The notes under the pieces are model-generated. The model was not told the origin of the DNA. It did no database searches and was given only the letters and a program-made list of their open reading frames with translations. From CAJQHT01 sp038123275 (GTDB taxonomy: Bacteria; Pseudomonadota; Alphaproteobacteria; Rickettsiales; UBA1997), in assembly GCA_038123275.1 (NCBI GenBank), contig JAYORG010000001.1:62001-126000 (forward strand): a DNA stretch of 64,000 nt, in the 5' to 3' direction. Positions 33,567 to 43,126 of the stretch are shown in pieces. Position numbers and translations under genes: made by a program. The stretch's first letter is position 1, and each line of letters begins with the position of its first letter.

Positions 33567-33947
33567 ATGAAGATTCAAACTATTAAAAAAAGATCAGAAT
33601 TTTTAGCTATTTTTAAAAAGAATATTTCTTATTACTCAAAATCTACCCTTATTTTAGCTAAAGAAACTCCAGAAATTTATTTAGAAGATCAACATAAAGA
33701 TTTTTGTCGTGTTGGCTACACAGTTACCAAGAAAATAGGAAATGCTGTTGTAAGAAATAAATGCAAAAGAAGATATCGTGAAATTTTTCGTGAACTTGCT
33801 CCAAAATTAGCTCAAAATAATTTTGATTACTCTTTTTTAGCACGAAAAGAGATATTAAATAAAGATTTTAGTAAAATAAAAGCAGATGTAGAATTTTGCC
33901 TTAAAGGTATTAAAAGAAAAATAAAAAATCCTAATGAGTCAAAATAA
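33567..33947 (+). CDS. rnpA: Ribonuclease P protein component
   Basis: RnpA assists the catalytic RNA in 5' tRNA maturation. The 126-residue basic protein has the conserved RNR-like motif NAVVRNKCKRRYREIFRE and RVGYTVTKKIGNAVVRN just before it. The usual upstream neighbour rpmH is missing; tRNA-Pro takes its place. It overlaps fixH by 14 bp. Confidence 0.94.
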   Translation: MKIQTIKKRSEFLAIFKKNISYYSKSTLILAKETPEIYLEDQHKDFCRVGYTVTKKIGNAVVRNKCKRRYREIFRELAPKLAQNNFDYSFLARKEILNKDFSKIKADVEFCLKGIKRKIKNPNESK

Positions 33948-34425
33948 CAATAAGCCAAAAAAATCCAAGATTCCCTACATATTTGTAGCTTTTTTTGCTA
34001 CTTTTATTATTGCTGACATATGTTTTATATATATTGCCAATAAGACATGGCGTGGCACTGTAACTGAAGATTCTTACGAGAAAGGTAGAAAATACAATAA
34101 AATTTTGCTTAATAATCAGAAGCAAAAAGATTTAGGATGGAGTGGTAAAATTAATTACAAGGCAATTTCCACTAAGAAATCTTTAATAATTTTTGATTTA
34201 AAAGATCAAAATAATAAAATTATTAAGAACGCTAAAATTAAACTAAAATTAGTGAGACCAACACAAACAGGATATGATTTTGATGAGGAATTAATTTTTA
34301 ATTTAAACAAAAATAATTACCAAAAAACAATTAATTTTCCCTTAATAGGTTTGTGGAAAGTTGAAGTACAAGCTTTTGTAAAAGATGAGGTTTTTCAATA
34401 TGTTAAGAGAATCGTAATTGATTAG
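33934..34425 (+). CDS. fixH: FixH family protein
   Basis: A 163-residue protein with one N-terminal transmembrane segment (about 13-35) and a periplasmic beta-sandwich. The ATKTWRG-type motif appears as ANKTWRGTVTEDSYEKGRKY, and the C-terminal GLWKVEVQAF matches FixH/CcoH. The family is needed for assembly of the cbb3 or related copper-heme oxidase. It is 2 bp upstream of the fixI-type ATPase, the classical fixHI order. Confidence 0.9.
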   Translation: MSQNNNKPKKSKIPYIFVAFFATFIIADICFIYIANKTWRGTVTEDSYEKGRKYNKILLNNQKQKDLGWSGKINYKAISTKKSLIIFDLKDQNNKIIKNAKIKLKLVRPTQTGYDFDEELIFNLNKNNYQKTINFPLIGLWKVEVQAFVKDEVFQYVKRIVID

Positions 34426-34427
34426 TT

Positions 34428-36800
34428 ATGATTAAGACATGTCTTCACTGTGAGTTGCCAGCTAAAAAGAATCAAGATTTTTGCTGTCCTGGATGTAGGG
34501 TTGCTTACAAAACTATTCACTCATTAGGAATGCAAAGTTATTACCAAAATCGTATTTTGGTAAATGATGAAATTAGTTTAAAGCCTCAAATAAATCTTAG
34601 TAAAAGCGAATCAGATATTACAGATTTTTTGCATAAAAATGAAGATAATAGTTTTTCAGCCTATTTTTTTGTTAAAGGTTTGCATTGTGGAGCTTGCATC
34701 TGGTTGATTGAAAATATTTTAAAGAGGCAAAGTAATGTTAAAATTGCTCGTATTAATATGAGCAATAAAAGGCTACATTTATCATGGGTTGGTGATAAGA
34801 CTTATGGCAATAAGTTAGTGCAAATTATTAATAATTTAGGTTATCGACTTATACCTTATGATTACTGCGAGCTTAAAAATGAAGAAAAAAAATACAGTAA
34901 TGATCTTTTAAAAGCACTTTGTATTGCTGGTTTTGGTGCTGGAAATGTTATGTTAATGTCAGTTGCTATTTGGAGTAGTAGTCAGGATAAGATGGGTTTA
35001 GCAACTCATAATTTTCTTTATTGGTTGAGTGCTCTTATTGCGCTTCCGGTTATTATTTACTCAGGGCGCATCTTTTTTAAATCTGCTTTAAAATCTTTAA
35101 AATTTGGCTTTGGCAATATGGATGTTGCTATTAGTGTTGCTATTATTATTACCACAATTGTTAGTGTTTTTGAAGTGGCAAATAAAGCGCAGCATGCTTA
35201 TTTTGATTCTGCTTTAATGTTGTTATTTTTCTTGCTGATTGGTCGTTATTTAGACTTTTTAACTAGAAATAAAGCTCTATCTATTGCTTATGATTTTTCT
35301 CTTTTAAATGCAATTAGTGCCGTAATTATTGATAAATATGGCAAAAACAAAGTTATTTTAGCTAAAAATATCAAGAAAAATATGATTTTAAATGTAGCTG
35401 TTGGTGACAAGATTGCTGCTGATGGGGTGGTAATTTCTGGTAAAAGTGAGGTTGATGCTTCTTTAATAACTGGTGAGTCATTGCCACAAAAAATAGCAAA
35501 AAATGCTAAAGTTTTTGCTGGCATGATTAATCTTGATCGCCCTGTTAAAGTTAAAGTTACTCAAAATCAAAATAATAGCCTTATTGCCAAAATAAGTAAT
35601 TTAGTAGCAAATTTAGAAAAGCAAAAAGGTAAATTTGTTAAAATTGCTGATCAAATATCCAAATATTACACCCCAATTGTACATATTTTAGCGTTGCTAA
35701 CTTTTATTGGATGGTATTTTTATTTTCAATCTCCTTTTAAAGTTTCATTAATAAATGCTGTGGCAGTTTTGATAATAACTTGCCCTTGCGCATTAGCGTT
35801 AGCAGTACCAATAGTAAGTGTTTTGGCTAATTCTAAATTATTAAAACAAGGGATAATTATTAAATCTGGTGAAGCTTTAGAAAAATTAAACAAGGTTGAT
35901 ACAATTATTTGTGATAAAACTGGTACATTAACTCATGGAAAACCAATTTTAAAATCAGCAAAATTAATTGATGGTAGCAAAGAAAAAACATTAAGTAAAA
36001 ATCATCAATTATTTATTTTAGCAGCTTCAATGTCTGCTTTAAGCAACCATCCTTTATCAAAATCTCTATCTAATTCTTTTAAGGGTGAGTTAGTTGATCT
36101 TAAAATTAAGGAAGTTGCAGGAAATGGTTTGAAATCAAAATTTAAGGGCAAAGAAATTAAATTAGGAAAGAAAGAGTTTGTTTTAAATAAAAATGAAGAA
36201 AATTTGGTTAAGCCCAATAATAACTCACAAATATTTATTAAATTTGGTAAAGAAATTGCTGTTTTTAGTTTTTTAGATTCTTTAAAAATTGATGCAAAAG
36301 AGATGATTAATGAGTTAAAATTTTTAGGAAAAGAAGTTATTCTACTGTCAGGAGATAAGAAAGAAGTTGTAACTGATATTTCTAAAAAACTCAAAATAAA
36401 AGAATTTTATTATGACAAAGACCCAATTCAAAAAGCAAAAATTATTGAGGTTTTAAAAGCACAAAATAAAAATATCATGATGGTTGGAGATGGTATAAAT
36501 GATGCTCCTGTGTTAATTGCTAGTGATATTGGTGTTTCTTTTGCTTTGGCTAGTGATATTGCAAAAAATTGTGCTGATATTATTATTCAGGGTAATAAAT
36601 TAGAGCCATTATTAAAAATTTTAACAATTAGTAAAAAGTCTCATAGATTAATTAAAGAAAACTTTGCCTTATCTTTTGCTTACAATATTATTGCTGTGCC
36701 ATTTGCAGTTTTAGGATATGTAACACCTCTTATTGCAGCGCTTAGCATGTCTTTTTCTTCAATTCTTGTGACGTTAAATTCGCTTAGGGTTAGAAGATAA
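34428..36800 (+). CDS. fixI: Copper-translocating P1B-type ATPase (FixI/CcoI)
   Basis: A 790-residue heavy-metal ATPase. The N-terminus has a Cys-rich element (CLHCELPA, then FCCPGC), followed by an HMA domain with GLHCGACIWLIE (about 83-94). It then has the membrane CPC motif in ITCPCALALAVP, the phosphorylation site DKTGTLTHGKP, and MVGDGINDAPVL near the end. With fixH it supplies copper to a terminal oxidase. fixS (ccoS) is not visible after it. Complete by length. Confidence 0.95.
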   Translation: MIKTCLHCELPAKKNQDFCCPGCRVAYKTIHSLGMQSYYQNRILVNDEISLKPQINLSKSESDITDFLHKNEDNSFSAYFFVKGLHCGACIWLIENILKRQSNVKIARINMSNKRLHLSWVGDKTYGNKLVQIINNLGYRLIPYDYCELKNEEKKYSNDLLKALCIAGFGAGNVMLMSVAIWSSSQDKMGLATHNFLYWLSALIALPVIIYSGRIFFKSALKSLKFGFGNMDVAISVAIIITTIVSVFEVANKAQHAYFDSALMLLFFLLIGRYLDFLTRNKALSIAYDFSLLNAISAVIIDKYGKNKVILAKNIKKNMILNVAVGDKIAADGVVISGKSEVDASLITGESLPQKIAKNAKVFAGMINLDRPVKVKVTQNQNNSLIAKISNLVANLEKQKGKFVKIADQISKYYTPIVHILALLTFIGWYFYFQSPFKVSLINAVAVLIITCPCALALAVPIVSVLANSKLLKQGIIIKSGEALEKLNKVDTIICDKTGTLTHGKPILKSAKLIDGSKEKTLSKNHQLFILAASMSALSNHPLSKSLSNSFKGELVDLKIKEVAGNGLKSKFKGKEIKLGKKEFVLNKNEENLVKPNNNSQIFIKFGKEIAVFSFLDSLKIDAKEMINELKFLGKEVILLSGDKKEVVTDISKKLKIKEFYYDKDPIQKAKIIEVLKAQNKNIMMVGDGINDAPVLIASDIGVSFALASDIAKNCADIIIQGNKLEPLLKILTISKKSHRLIKENFALSFAYNIIAVPFAVLGYVTPLIAALSMSFSSILVTLNSLRVRR

Positions 36801-36904
36801 TTTCTTTAAAAAACAATTTCTGGTTTTAAATCTTTTTCGTGGTTATTTATTTCTTAAATTTTTGTATTTTGATGTAATTTAAATTAATAATAATTAGTTA
36901 AATT

Positions 36905-36933
36905 TGACATATGGTATAATTTATGATACAATG
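36905..36933 (+). promoter_or_regulatory. Strong sigma70 promoter
   Basis: TTGACA (36905-36910), exactly 17 bp, TACAAT (36928-36933). A ribosome binding site AAGGG (36956-36960) sits 8 nt before the ATG at 36969. This is one of the best promoter/RBS combinations in the window. Confidence 0.8.
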
Positions 36934-36968
36934 CCTTAGGGAGAAAAATAAATTAAGGGTAATATATC

Positions 36969-38999
36969 ATGTCACGTAGTAATAATAATGGATCAAAAAA
37001 TCCTATACCTAATGAATTGGAAGTGCAAAATCTAGTTAGTAAAATATTTTTTTATACTTTTGCTAATAAAAATCCTGAAATTATTGATAGAAATCCGGAT
37101 CTTTTTAACAATAAAAGAAAATATAAAATTACTAAGGTTGCTCGTGCGGCGTTCGAGATATTGGATCATACAGACGTTAAGGGTCACAAAACTGGTGTAT
37201 CTGGTTGGAGTAATATGGATAAAATAACAAAGGAAAATAGGGGAAAAATATATCCAATATATGCAAAAGTACCAATACTAACTGTTGCTTATTCCATTAA
37301 TATGATAGCGCTTTCTATACTTTCTCCTGCAATAGTTCCATGGGGAATATATGCTTCAACGCAAGATCTTAAAAATGCATTAAAATCAAAAGTAAAATCT
37401 AGGGAAGATAGGAGACTAATAGAGTCTGAGATTGAAAAATTTACTAGTTTGGTTACTGAATTAAGTCAAGAAAAAAGGACAGAACTTGCTACTATCTTGG
37501 AAAGAACTGTAAAAGAAATTTCTATTGATAATAGGCCTATAAAACCTAGTGTTCCTGCAGATAAAATTAAAAGAAAAGATAAACAATCTATTTTTGTAAT
37601 AGGAGAAGCTATAGATAAGGCTAGATCTGAAGAAATAGCAAACATGATTCAACAAAAAAATCATTCAGTAGTAACAAAAAATCAAATGTCATTACCTGTT
37701 CAGATTAACTTAGTATCTAATACAATAACAGAAGATGCTTTTAAAATAATATTAGAATCAATAAAAAATAGTGGGAGACTTACAAAGCTACATTTAAACA
37801 GTAATAATTTAAGCGAGAATCAAGTTGACTTACTTTTGCAATATACCAAAGAATGTGCCAATTTAATACCACTCTTAGAAATGGTAAACGCTAATCAAAG
37901 TCAAAGAGATGGACTGGCATCAGCAACAAGAGATAACTATATGATGTCAACTGTTTTGCAAAACGGATTAGAACGTAATGCTGACAATATTATGGATAAA
38001 TCAGTTTTTAGAAACAGTGCAGCAATATATCCTTGGGATAATACAAGTAAAAGATGTAAACAATTTTTATCCACTAAAACAAACAGTGAAAAGAAAAAAC
38101 TTTTTGATAAATGTAATGACGCCATAGAAAGATTTAATGAAAATTCTTTAAGTAATTTTAATAATAACTCTATCTTAAAGAAGATGGATCAAAAATTAGG
38201 ACTAACAGCAATAAAAGTTGGGGGTAGTCGTCTTAGTGGAAAACATCATACCAGTTGGCTTACATTTAAAGTAGATTCCCCTGAAATACAAAGACTTGTT
38301 GATAATAATGTTCAATCTAATGCAAAATTACCGTGCGACGTATCTCGAAATCTTGATGGATCTTGGCAAGTAAATGTTAAACGCTCTCAATTAAAAAACT
38401 TTCTTGGAAATTTTTTTGATGGTTTTGAAAATTTGCGTAATAAAGATATTTATTCCCAAATGAAAAGGGAAGCAAGAGGATTTAATCCCCTTCAGCAGGA
38501 AGATTTTATGGAAACAAAGCATGAACAACAGGCAGTTAACCTGAGTCACTTTGAATCAAAACAACAAAATATGGAGGCAGAGTCTTCTTCTGTTAATAAA
38601 GAAAGTAAATCTACACAACAACAACCAAAAAATAAAGGAAAGTCATCAGAAATTAATGAGCAGGAAGAAGATAAATTAAAGAGTGATAAACCTAAAAAAG
38701 AAAAGAGAAAAAAGAAGAAAAAGAAAGATAATAGAATTAGTCCAAACCCTAATCAAGAACTTAAAGAAACAAGGAAAAATATAAGTGAACAAGATCAGTC
38801 TAATCCCATTGACAAAGTGGTTCTAGGTAGTCAATCTGGAAATGGATCTTCTATAGAAGAGCAACCTTTAATAAAAAGGAGAGCAAAATTACCGCCAATT
38901 TCAAGGAGGGATTCGCCATCACCAAGCCCTAAATCGGCTCAACTTCATGATAAACAAATTGGAAGTCGTGGAAGTCGTGAAGTTGAACAAGGCAGATAA
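36969..38999 (+). CDS. Large putative effector with hydrophobic hairpin, LRR-like segment and poly-basic NLS-like region
   Basis: A 676-residue protein of no recognised family. A hydrophobic stretch (VPILTVAYSINMIALSILSP, about 98-117, followed by AIVPWGIY) could form a membrane hairpin. A leucine-rich-repeat-like unit follows (LTKLHLNSNNLSENQVDLLL, about 273-292). A folded-looking region includes GKHHTSWLTFKVDSPEIQRL. The last about 170 residues are Gln/Lys/Ser-rich and disordered, with PKKEKRKKKKKKDN resembling a nuclear localisation signal. It is monocistronic with a strong promoter and terminator. The mosaic, eukaryote-like composition suggests a host-directed secreted protein. Confidence 0.75.
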   Translation: MSRSNNNGSKNPIPNELEVQNLVSKIFFYTFANKNPEIIDRNPDLFNNKRKYKITKVARAAFEILDHTDVKGHKTGVSGWSNMDKITKENRGKIYPIYAKVPILTVAYSINMIALSILSPAIVPWGIYASTQDLKNALKSKVKSREDRRLIESEIEKFTSLVTELSQEKRTELATILERTVKEISIDNRPIKPSVPADKIKRKDKQSIFVIGEAIDKARSEEIANMIQQKNHSVVTKNQMSLPVQINLVSNTITEDAFKIILESIKNSGRLTKLHLNSNNLSENQVDLLLQYTKECANLIPLLEMVNANQSQRDGLASATRDNYMMSTVLQNGLERNADNIMDKSVFRNSAAIYPWDNTSKRCKQFLSTKTNSEKKKLFDKCNDAIERFNENSLSNFNNNSILKKMDQKLGLTAIKVGGSRLSGKHHTSWLTFKVDSPEIQRLVDNNVQSNAKLPCDVSRNLDGSWQVNVKRSQLKNFLGNFFDGFENLRNKDIYSQMKREARGFNPLQQEDFMETKHEQQAVNLSHFESKQQNMEAESSSVNKESKSTQQQPKNKGKSSEINEQEEDKLKSDKPKKEKRKKKKKKDNRISPNPNQELKETRKNISEQDQSNPIDKVVLGSQSGNGSSIEEQPLIKRRAKLPPISRRDSPSPSPKSAQLHDKQIGSRGSREVEQGR

Positions 39000-39033
39000 G
39001 TTTCCTAATCAAAAGTGAGTTTAATATGAATAT

Positions 39034-39070
39034 AAAAATAATTGTGCTCAGTGAGCACAATTATTTTTTT
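39034..39070 (+). terminator. Strong Rho-independent terminator
   Basis: Perfect 17-bp stem (39034-39050 with 39052-39068) with a one-base centre, rich in GC at the tip (TGCTCA/TGAGCA) and ending in a T-run. It terminates the gene ending at 38999. Confidence 0.9.
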
Positions 39071-39108
39071 GTTAAAAAACTCAGGCATAAATCATAGATT
39101 TATGGTCA

Positions 39109-39153
39109 GTAAAACCTAAAAACAATTAATAATTGTTTTCTTAACGGTTTTAC
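39109..39153. repeat. Palindromic repeat element, copy 2 (with 33004-33048)
   Basis: The same 45-bp palindrome as 33004-33048. The outer arm here reads GTAAAACC...GGTTTTAC where copy 1 has GTAAAATC...GATTTTAC, a T-A to C-G change on both arms that preserves pairing. The inner AAAACAATTAATAATTGTTTT core is unchanged apart from one base on its right side. Confidence 0.85.
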
Positions 39154-39211
39154 TTTACTTAAGCATAATTATTTTCCTTAATATTTACCAATAAGTAACA
39201 CTAAAATTAAA

Positions 39212-39862
39212 ATGCAAAAATTTAAAGATATCTACAATTTAGCCAAAACAAGAAAAGGTGGAAAAAGCAGCCTTGAAGCATTATTACCAAATATCTTATC
39301 AAACGATGAATTATCCAAAGTTGGTGATGATAGATTCTTAGCAATGATGATTAGAGCCATTAATCAAGCTGGTTTTAATTGGTCTGTTATTGCTAATAAA
39401 TGGCCACAATTTGAAGAGGCATTTTTTAATTTTGATGTAGAAAAACTATCAAAACTTTCTTTAGAAGACTGGGATGAATACACTGTTGATAAAAGAGTAG
39501 TGCGCAATTGGATTAAAATAAAAGCCATAATGGAAAATGTTGCTTTTGTAAAAAACGAAGCACAAAAACATGGGTCCTTCGCTAATTTTATTGCTTCCTG
39601 GCCACAAAGTGATCAGGTTGGCTTAATGCTTTATTTAAAAAAACATGGTTCTCGTTTGGGGGGTAAAACTGGTCAGTGGTTTTTGCGTTACGTTGGTAAA
39701 GATTCTTTTGTAATTACTAAAGATGTTTGCTTGGCTTTAAAAAATGCTAATATTGATATTAGTGAGTCTCCTACTAGCCAAAGAGAGTTAAGATTAATAC
39801 AAGAGGCTTTTAATAAGTGGCATAAAGAAACTAATTTATCTTATTGTCATTTAATAAAATAG
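39212..39862 (+). CDS. DNA-3-methyladenine glycosylase I (Tag)-like
   Basis: A 216-residue protein. MMIRAINQAGFNWSVIANKWP, then FEEAFFNFDVEKLSKL and VVRNWIKIKAIMENVAFVKN follow the Tag pattern (W..I..KW..F..AF..FD and the ivRN..KI..i..NA block). FANFIASWP resembles the later FWSFV motif. The Zn-binding residues of E. coli Tag are not evident; many COG2818 members lack them. The probable role is excision of alkylated adenine. Confidence 0.75.
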   Translation: MQKFKDIYNLAKTRKGGKSSLEALLPNILSNDELSKVGDDRFLAMMIRAINQAGFNWSVIANKWPQFEEAFFNFDVEKLSKLSLEDWDEYTVDKRVVRNWIKIKAIMENVAFVKNEAQKHGSFANFIASWPQSDQVGLMLYLKKHGSRLGGKTGQWFLRYVGKDSFVITKDVCLALKNANIDISESPTSQRELRLIQEAFNKWHKETNLSYCHLIK

Positions 39863-39936
39863 CTGCTTACTCAGTAGGAGAGAATTATGAAAATTCTTAC
39901 ATAGAAAATCAGGTTAAAAAATTTTCTTAGACATGT

Positions 39937-40815
39937 CTAATTATCAATTTTAATTCTCCATTTTTTTGATAAGTAATTTTCTACCTTAATTATTTGATTT
40001 TGATCAAGAATTTTATTAAAAATAATTACTTCTCCAATATACCCTTTCCACAGCGAGCTAGTAGTAGAAAAATGTCTTAATGCACCTATTGTTCCTAGGT
40101 TAAAATTGGCATTACCCACATTGATATCTTCATTATAAAATACAACTTTACCATTAACTCTTACACTAGCAGTATGGTTAATTATTGAAGTTCTAATTTC
40201 AGGTAAGTTGGTTACTTTTCCTCCAGATATTTTTTTAATAACTGTACCAGAATCATTTATTTTTAAAATTCTGTAATTAGCTTCCAAATTATTGTCTATG
40301 TAAAGTCTAGAATTTTCATCTGTTGATAAACCAAGGGAAAGTAGCGTAGTTTCACTTAATAAATTAGATCTAGTATCTTGAGAAACAGTAAATATTGTTA
40401 TTTCTTTATTTTTTCCATTAAAAATTGAAGATAAGTCATTAATAGAGTAATAATCATTACCGTCAAACTCAATTGCTGGTAGGTAGTTAATGGCATTGCT
40501 AATGTAAGATGGATCACCATGTGATTTTGCACTTACTTTTAACCCTGGATGATAAATATTTTTCCAAGAGGTAACAATATTATTATCTACATTTTCATTA
40601 TTAATAAAGCTTCTTTTTGAAGTGGTTTCAAACCAACTTATTAAGTTTTTCATTGACAAAATAGGAGAGGTAGAGGTTAGAGATCTAGCCTTGGTCAATT
40701 GTGCTGATTTAAATATTGAAAAGCCAGAAGCTAATCCGCTAAGTAATAAAACAACAGTTACTACTATTATTAATTGATTTATTAAGGTGAGTTTTTTTTT
40801 GTTTCTTTTGGTCAT
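39937..40815 (-). CDS. Membrane-anchored LamG/concanavalin-like protein
   Basis: A 292-residue protein with a basic start and one N-terminal hydrophobic anchor (about 13-32, LIIVVTVVLLLSGLASGFSI). The exported part reads as a jelly-roll: ISWFETT, then IEFDGNDYYSI and ITIFTVSQD, with the typical closing motif GYIGEVIIFNKILDQNQIIK and VENYLSKKWRI. Such LamG-like domains bind carbohydrates or mediate adhesion. Monocistronic and convergent with the Tag-like gene. Function unknown. Confidence 0.7.
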   Translation of the reverse strand: MTKRNKKKLTLINQLIIVVTVVLLLSGLASGFSIFKSAQLTKARSLTSTSPILSMKNLISWFETTSKRSFINNENVDNNIVTSWKNIYHPGLKVSAKSHGDPSYISNAINYLPAIEFDGNDYYSINDLSSIFNGKNKEITIFTVSQDTRSNLLSETTLLSLGLSTDENSRLYIDNNLEANYRILKINDSGTVIKKISGGKVTNLPEIRTSIINHTASVRVNGKVVFYNEDINVGNANFNLGTIGALRHFSTTSSLWKGYIGEVIIFNKILDQNQIIKVENYLSKKWRIKIDN

Positions 40816-40944
40816 TATTTAAAACAAGCCCCCTATTTTTTTATATAGTAATAACTATTGTATCATAAAAATGACATGAAGTCAATGCAGTTGTTAGTTA
40901 GTATATAAATTATGAATATTGTATGTTCTTACTAATGGATGTAA

Positions 40945-41985
40945 TCAGGAGAATTTTTCTGGAAATAAATCTTCGTTTAATTTAAATAATTCAGATATTT
41001 CTATTGTAGAATTTTCAATTTTTATTTTGTCCAAAATGACAATTCCAACTTCTTCTAAATCAATATTTTGTGATTTTGCTAGATTTTTAACTTCATCTAA
41101 ATTTTCTTTTTGAGTGCTAATTACATACCTTGCTTGATCTTCTCCAAAGAAATAATTTTCTGATTCAATATTGTGATTAGTTTTAATTTGCGCGCCAAGA
41201 TTTTTATTAAACATCTCAAAAATAGCAATTAACAAGCCACCATCACTAACATCATGACAAGCATTTATTTTTTTGGATGTAATTAATTTTCTAATAAGCT
41301 CAGAATTTTTTCTCTCACTTTCTAAATTAATTTTTGGCGGATTAGATTTATTCTCTATCCTCAAAATATCCCTTTGAAATATTGAGCAATCTAAATGTCC
41401 TTTTGTTTCTCCAACAACCAAAATTACATCTCCCTCATTTTTTAATTTTGTATTACATCTTAAATTTAAATCTTTTAACAAACCAACGCCTCCAATAGTT
41501 GGAGTTGGCAAAATAGCTTGACCATTTGTTTCATTGTAAAGAGAAACATTTCCAGAAACTACAGGATAATTTAGTGCCTTACAAGCTTCATTAATACCTT
41601 TAATAGCTTTAACAATTTGCCCCATAATTTCTGGTTTTTCTGGGTTGCCAAAATTTAAGCAGTTAGTAATTGCTTTTGGCGTTGCGCCAACGGCCGAGAT
41701 ATTACGATAAGTTTCAACAACAGCTTGCATTCCTCCAATAAAAGGATCAGCTAGTACATATCTTGGCGTGCAATCAGAAGTGGTAGCCAAAGCTTTATTG
41801 GTACCACGAACTCTAGTTATTGCAGCATCTCCTGTAATTTCAATAGTATCATTCATTACCTGACTATCATATTGCTCATAAATCCACCTCTTTGAAGCTA
41901 AGTTAGGGTTTTGTACTAACTCTTTTAAGTTTTCTAATATTGTATTTGTCATATTATTTTGGTCTTTTTCTAAATTTTGTTTCAT
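40945..41985 (-). CDS. purL: Phosphoribosylformylglycinamidine synthase II, C-terminal half (split purL)
   Basis: The 346-residue product from ATG 41985 corresponds to the second PurM-like half of small PurL. It has NLASKRWIYEQYDSQV, TNCLNFGNPEKPE, PVVSGNVSLYNET, TPTIGGVGL and ACHDVSDGGLLIA. It overlaps the N-terminal half by a single base (TAATG), so it is coupled to it. Together the parts give about 725 residues, the normal length of the intact protein. The reading frame also extends three codons upstream to a GTG. The split lies in the linker between the duplicated halves, so a two-chain enzyme could be functional. Confidence 0.9.
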   Translation of the reverse strand: MKQNLEKDQNNMTNTILENLKELVQNPNLASKRWIYEQYDSQVMNDTIEITGDAAITRVRGTNKALATTSDCTPRYVLADPFIGGMQAVVETYRNISAVGATPKAITNCLNFGNPEKPEIMGQIVKAIKGINEACKALNYPVVSGNVSLYNETNGQAILPTPTIGGVGLLKDLNLRCNTKLKNEGDVILVVGETKGHLDCSIFQRDILRIENKSNPPKINLESERKNSELIRKLITSKKINACHDVSDGGLLIAIFEMFNKNLGAQIKTNHNIESENYFFGEDQARYVISTQKENLDEVKNLAKSQNIDLEEVGIVILDKIKIENSTIEISELFKLNEDLFPEKFS

Positions 41986-43124
41986 TATTTCCACTCCCTA
42001 TCATATTCTGGTGAATTTTCAGATAAATCTTCGCTTGGAATTTGTGCATAAATTTTACCATCCATTTTAATAACTACCTTTCCAGTATCAGTTACACTAC
42101 CAATTACAGCAAAGTCTAAACCCCAGCGGTCAAAAACTTCTTTGGCAAAAACCTCTTTTTCTGGTTTTATCACCATTAACATTCTTTCTTGGCTTTCTGA
42201 TAACATAATTTCATAAGGAGTCATATTTTCTTCTCTTTGTGGAACTTTCTCTAAGTTTAACTCAACTCCAGTTCTACCTTTTCCGGACATTTCAAAGCTA
42301 GAAGAAGTTAAGCCAGCAGCTCCCATATCTTGAATTGATAAAATAGCATCACTTTGCATTAATTCTAAGCAGGCTTCTAATAATAACTTTTCAGTAAATG
42401 GATCTCCAACTTGTACTGTTGGTCTTTTATCTTCATCACCTTCTTTAAATTCATCCGAGGCCATAACGGCACCATTAATACCATCTCGACCAGTTTTAGA
42501 ACCAACATAAACTACCGATGCCCCAACTTCACTGGCAGCTGAATAAAATATTTTATTCTTATCAGCAATGCCAACTGTCATGGCATTAACCAAGATATTA
42601 CCATTGTAACTTTTGTCAAAATTTACTTCACCGCCAACCGTTGGAACTCCAATACAGTTGCCATATCCACCAATTCCACTAACTACCCCGTTAACTAAAT
42701 GTTTAGTTTTTTTATGATCAATTTCACCAAATCTAAGTGCATTTAAGTTTGCAACTGGTCTGGCACCCATGGTAAATACATCTCTTAAAATTCCACCAAC
42801 ACCAGTGGCAGCACCTTGATATGGTTCAATAAAAGAAGGGTGATTATGACTTTCCATTTTAAAAATTGCCGCCTGACCATCGCCAATATCAATAATTCCA
42901 GCATTTTCACCAGGGCCACAAATAACCCAGGGCTCTCTGGTATGCATGGTTTTAAGCCATTTTTTAGTAGATTTATAAGAGCAATGCTCACTCCACATTG
43001 CACTAAATAAGCCAAGTTCAGTAAATGTAGGGACTCTACCTAGTATTTCTAGAATTTTTTCATATTCTGACTCGCTTAAATTATGTTCTTCAACTAATTT
43101 TTTAGTAATTTCTGGTTCACTCAT
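41985..43124 (-). CDS. purL: Phosphoribosylformylglycinamidine synthase II, N-terminal half (split purL)
   Basis: A 379-residue product with the N-terminal motifs of PurL: ELGLFSAMWSEHCSYKSTK, FKMESHNHPSFIEPYQGAAT, GGILRDVFTMGARP and IQDMGAAGLTSSSFEM. It ends SPEYDREWK just where the single-chain enzyme continues to its second half. The pathway step is FGAR to FGAM in purine synthesis, with PurQ and PurS. It starts 2 bp after the M23 peptidase gene. No other pur gene is in the window. Confidence 0.92.
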   Translation of the reverse strand: MSEPEITKKLVEEHNLSESEYEKILEILGRVPTFTELGLFSAMWSEHCSYKSTKKWLKTMHTREPWVICGPGENAGIIDIGDGQAAIFKMESHNHPSFIEPYQGAATGVGGILRDVFTMGARPVANLNALRFGEIDHKKTKHLVNGVVSGIGGYGNCIGVPTVGGEVNFDKSYNGNILVNAMTVGIADKNKIFYSAASEVGASVVYVGSKTGRDGINGAVMASDEFKEGDEDKRPTVQVGDPFTEKLLLEACLELMQSDAILSIQDMGAAGLTSSSFEMSGKGRTGVELNLEKVPQREENMTPYEIMLSESQERMLMVIKPEKEVFAKEVFDRWGLDFAVIGSVTDTGKVVIKMDGKIYAQIPSEDLSENSPEYDREWK

Positions 43125-43126
43125 AA

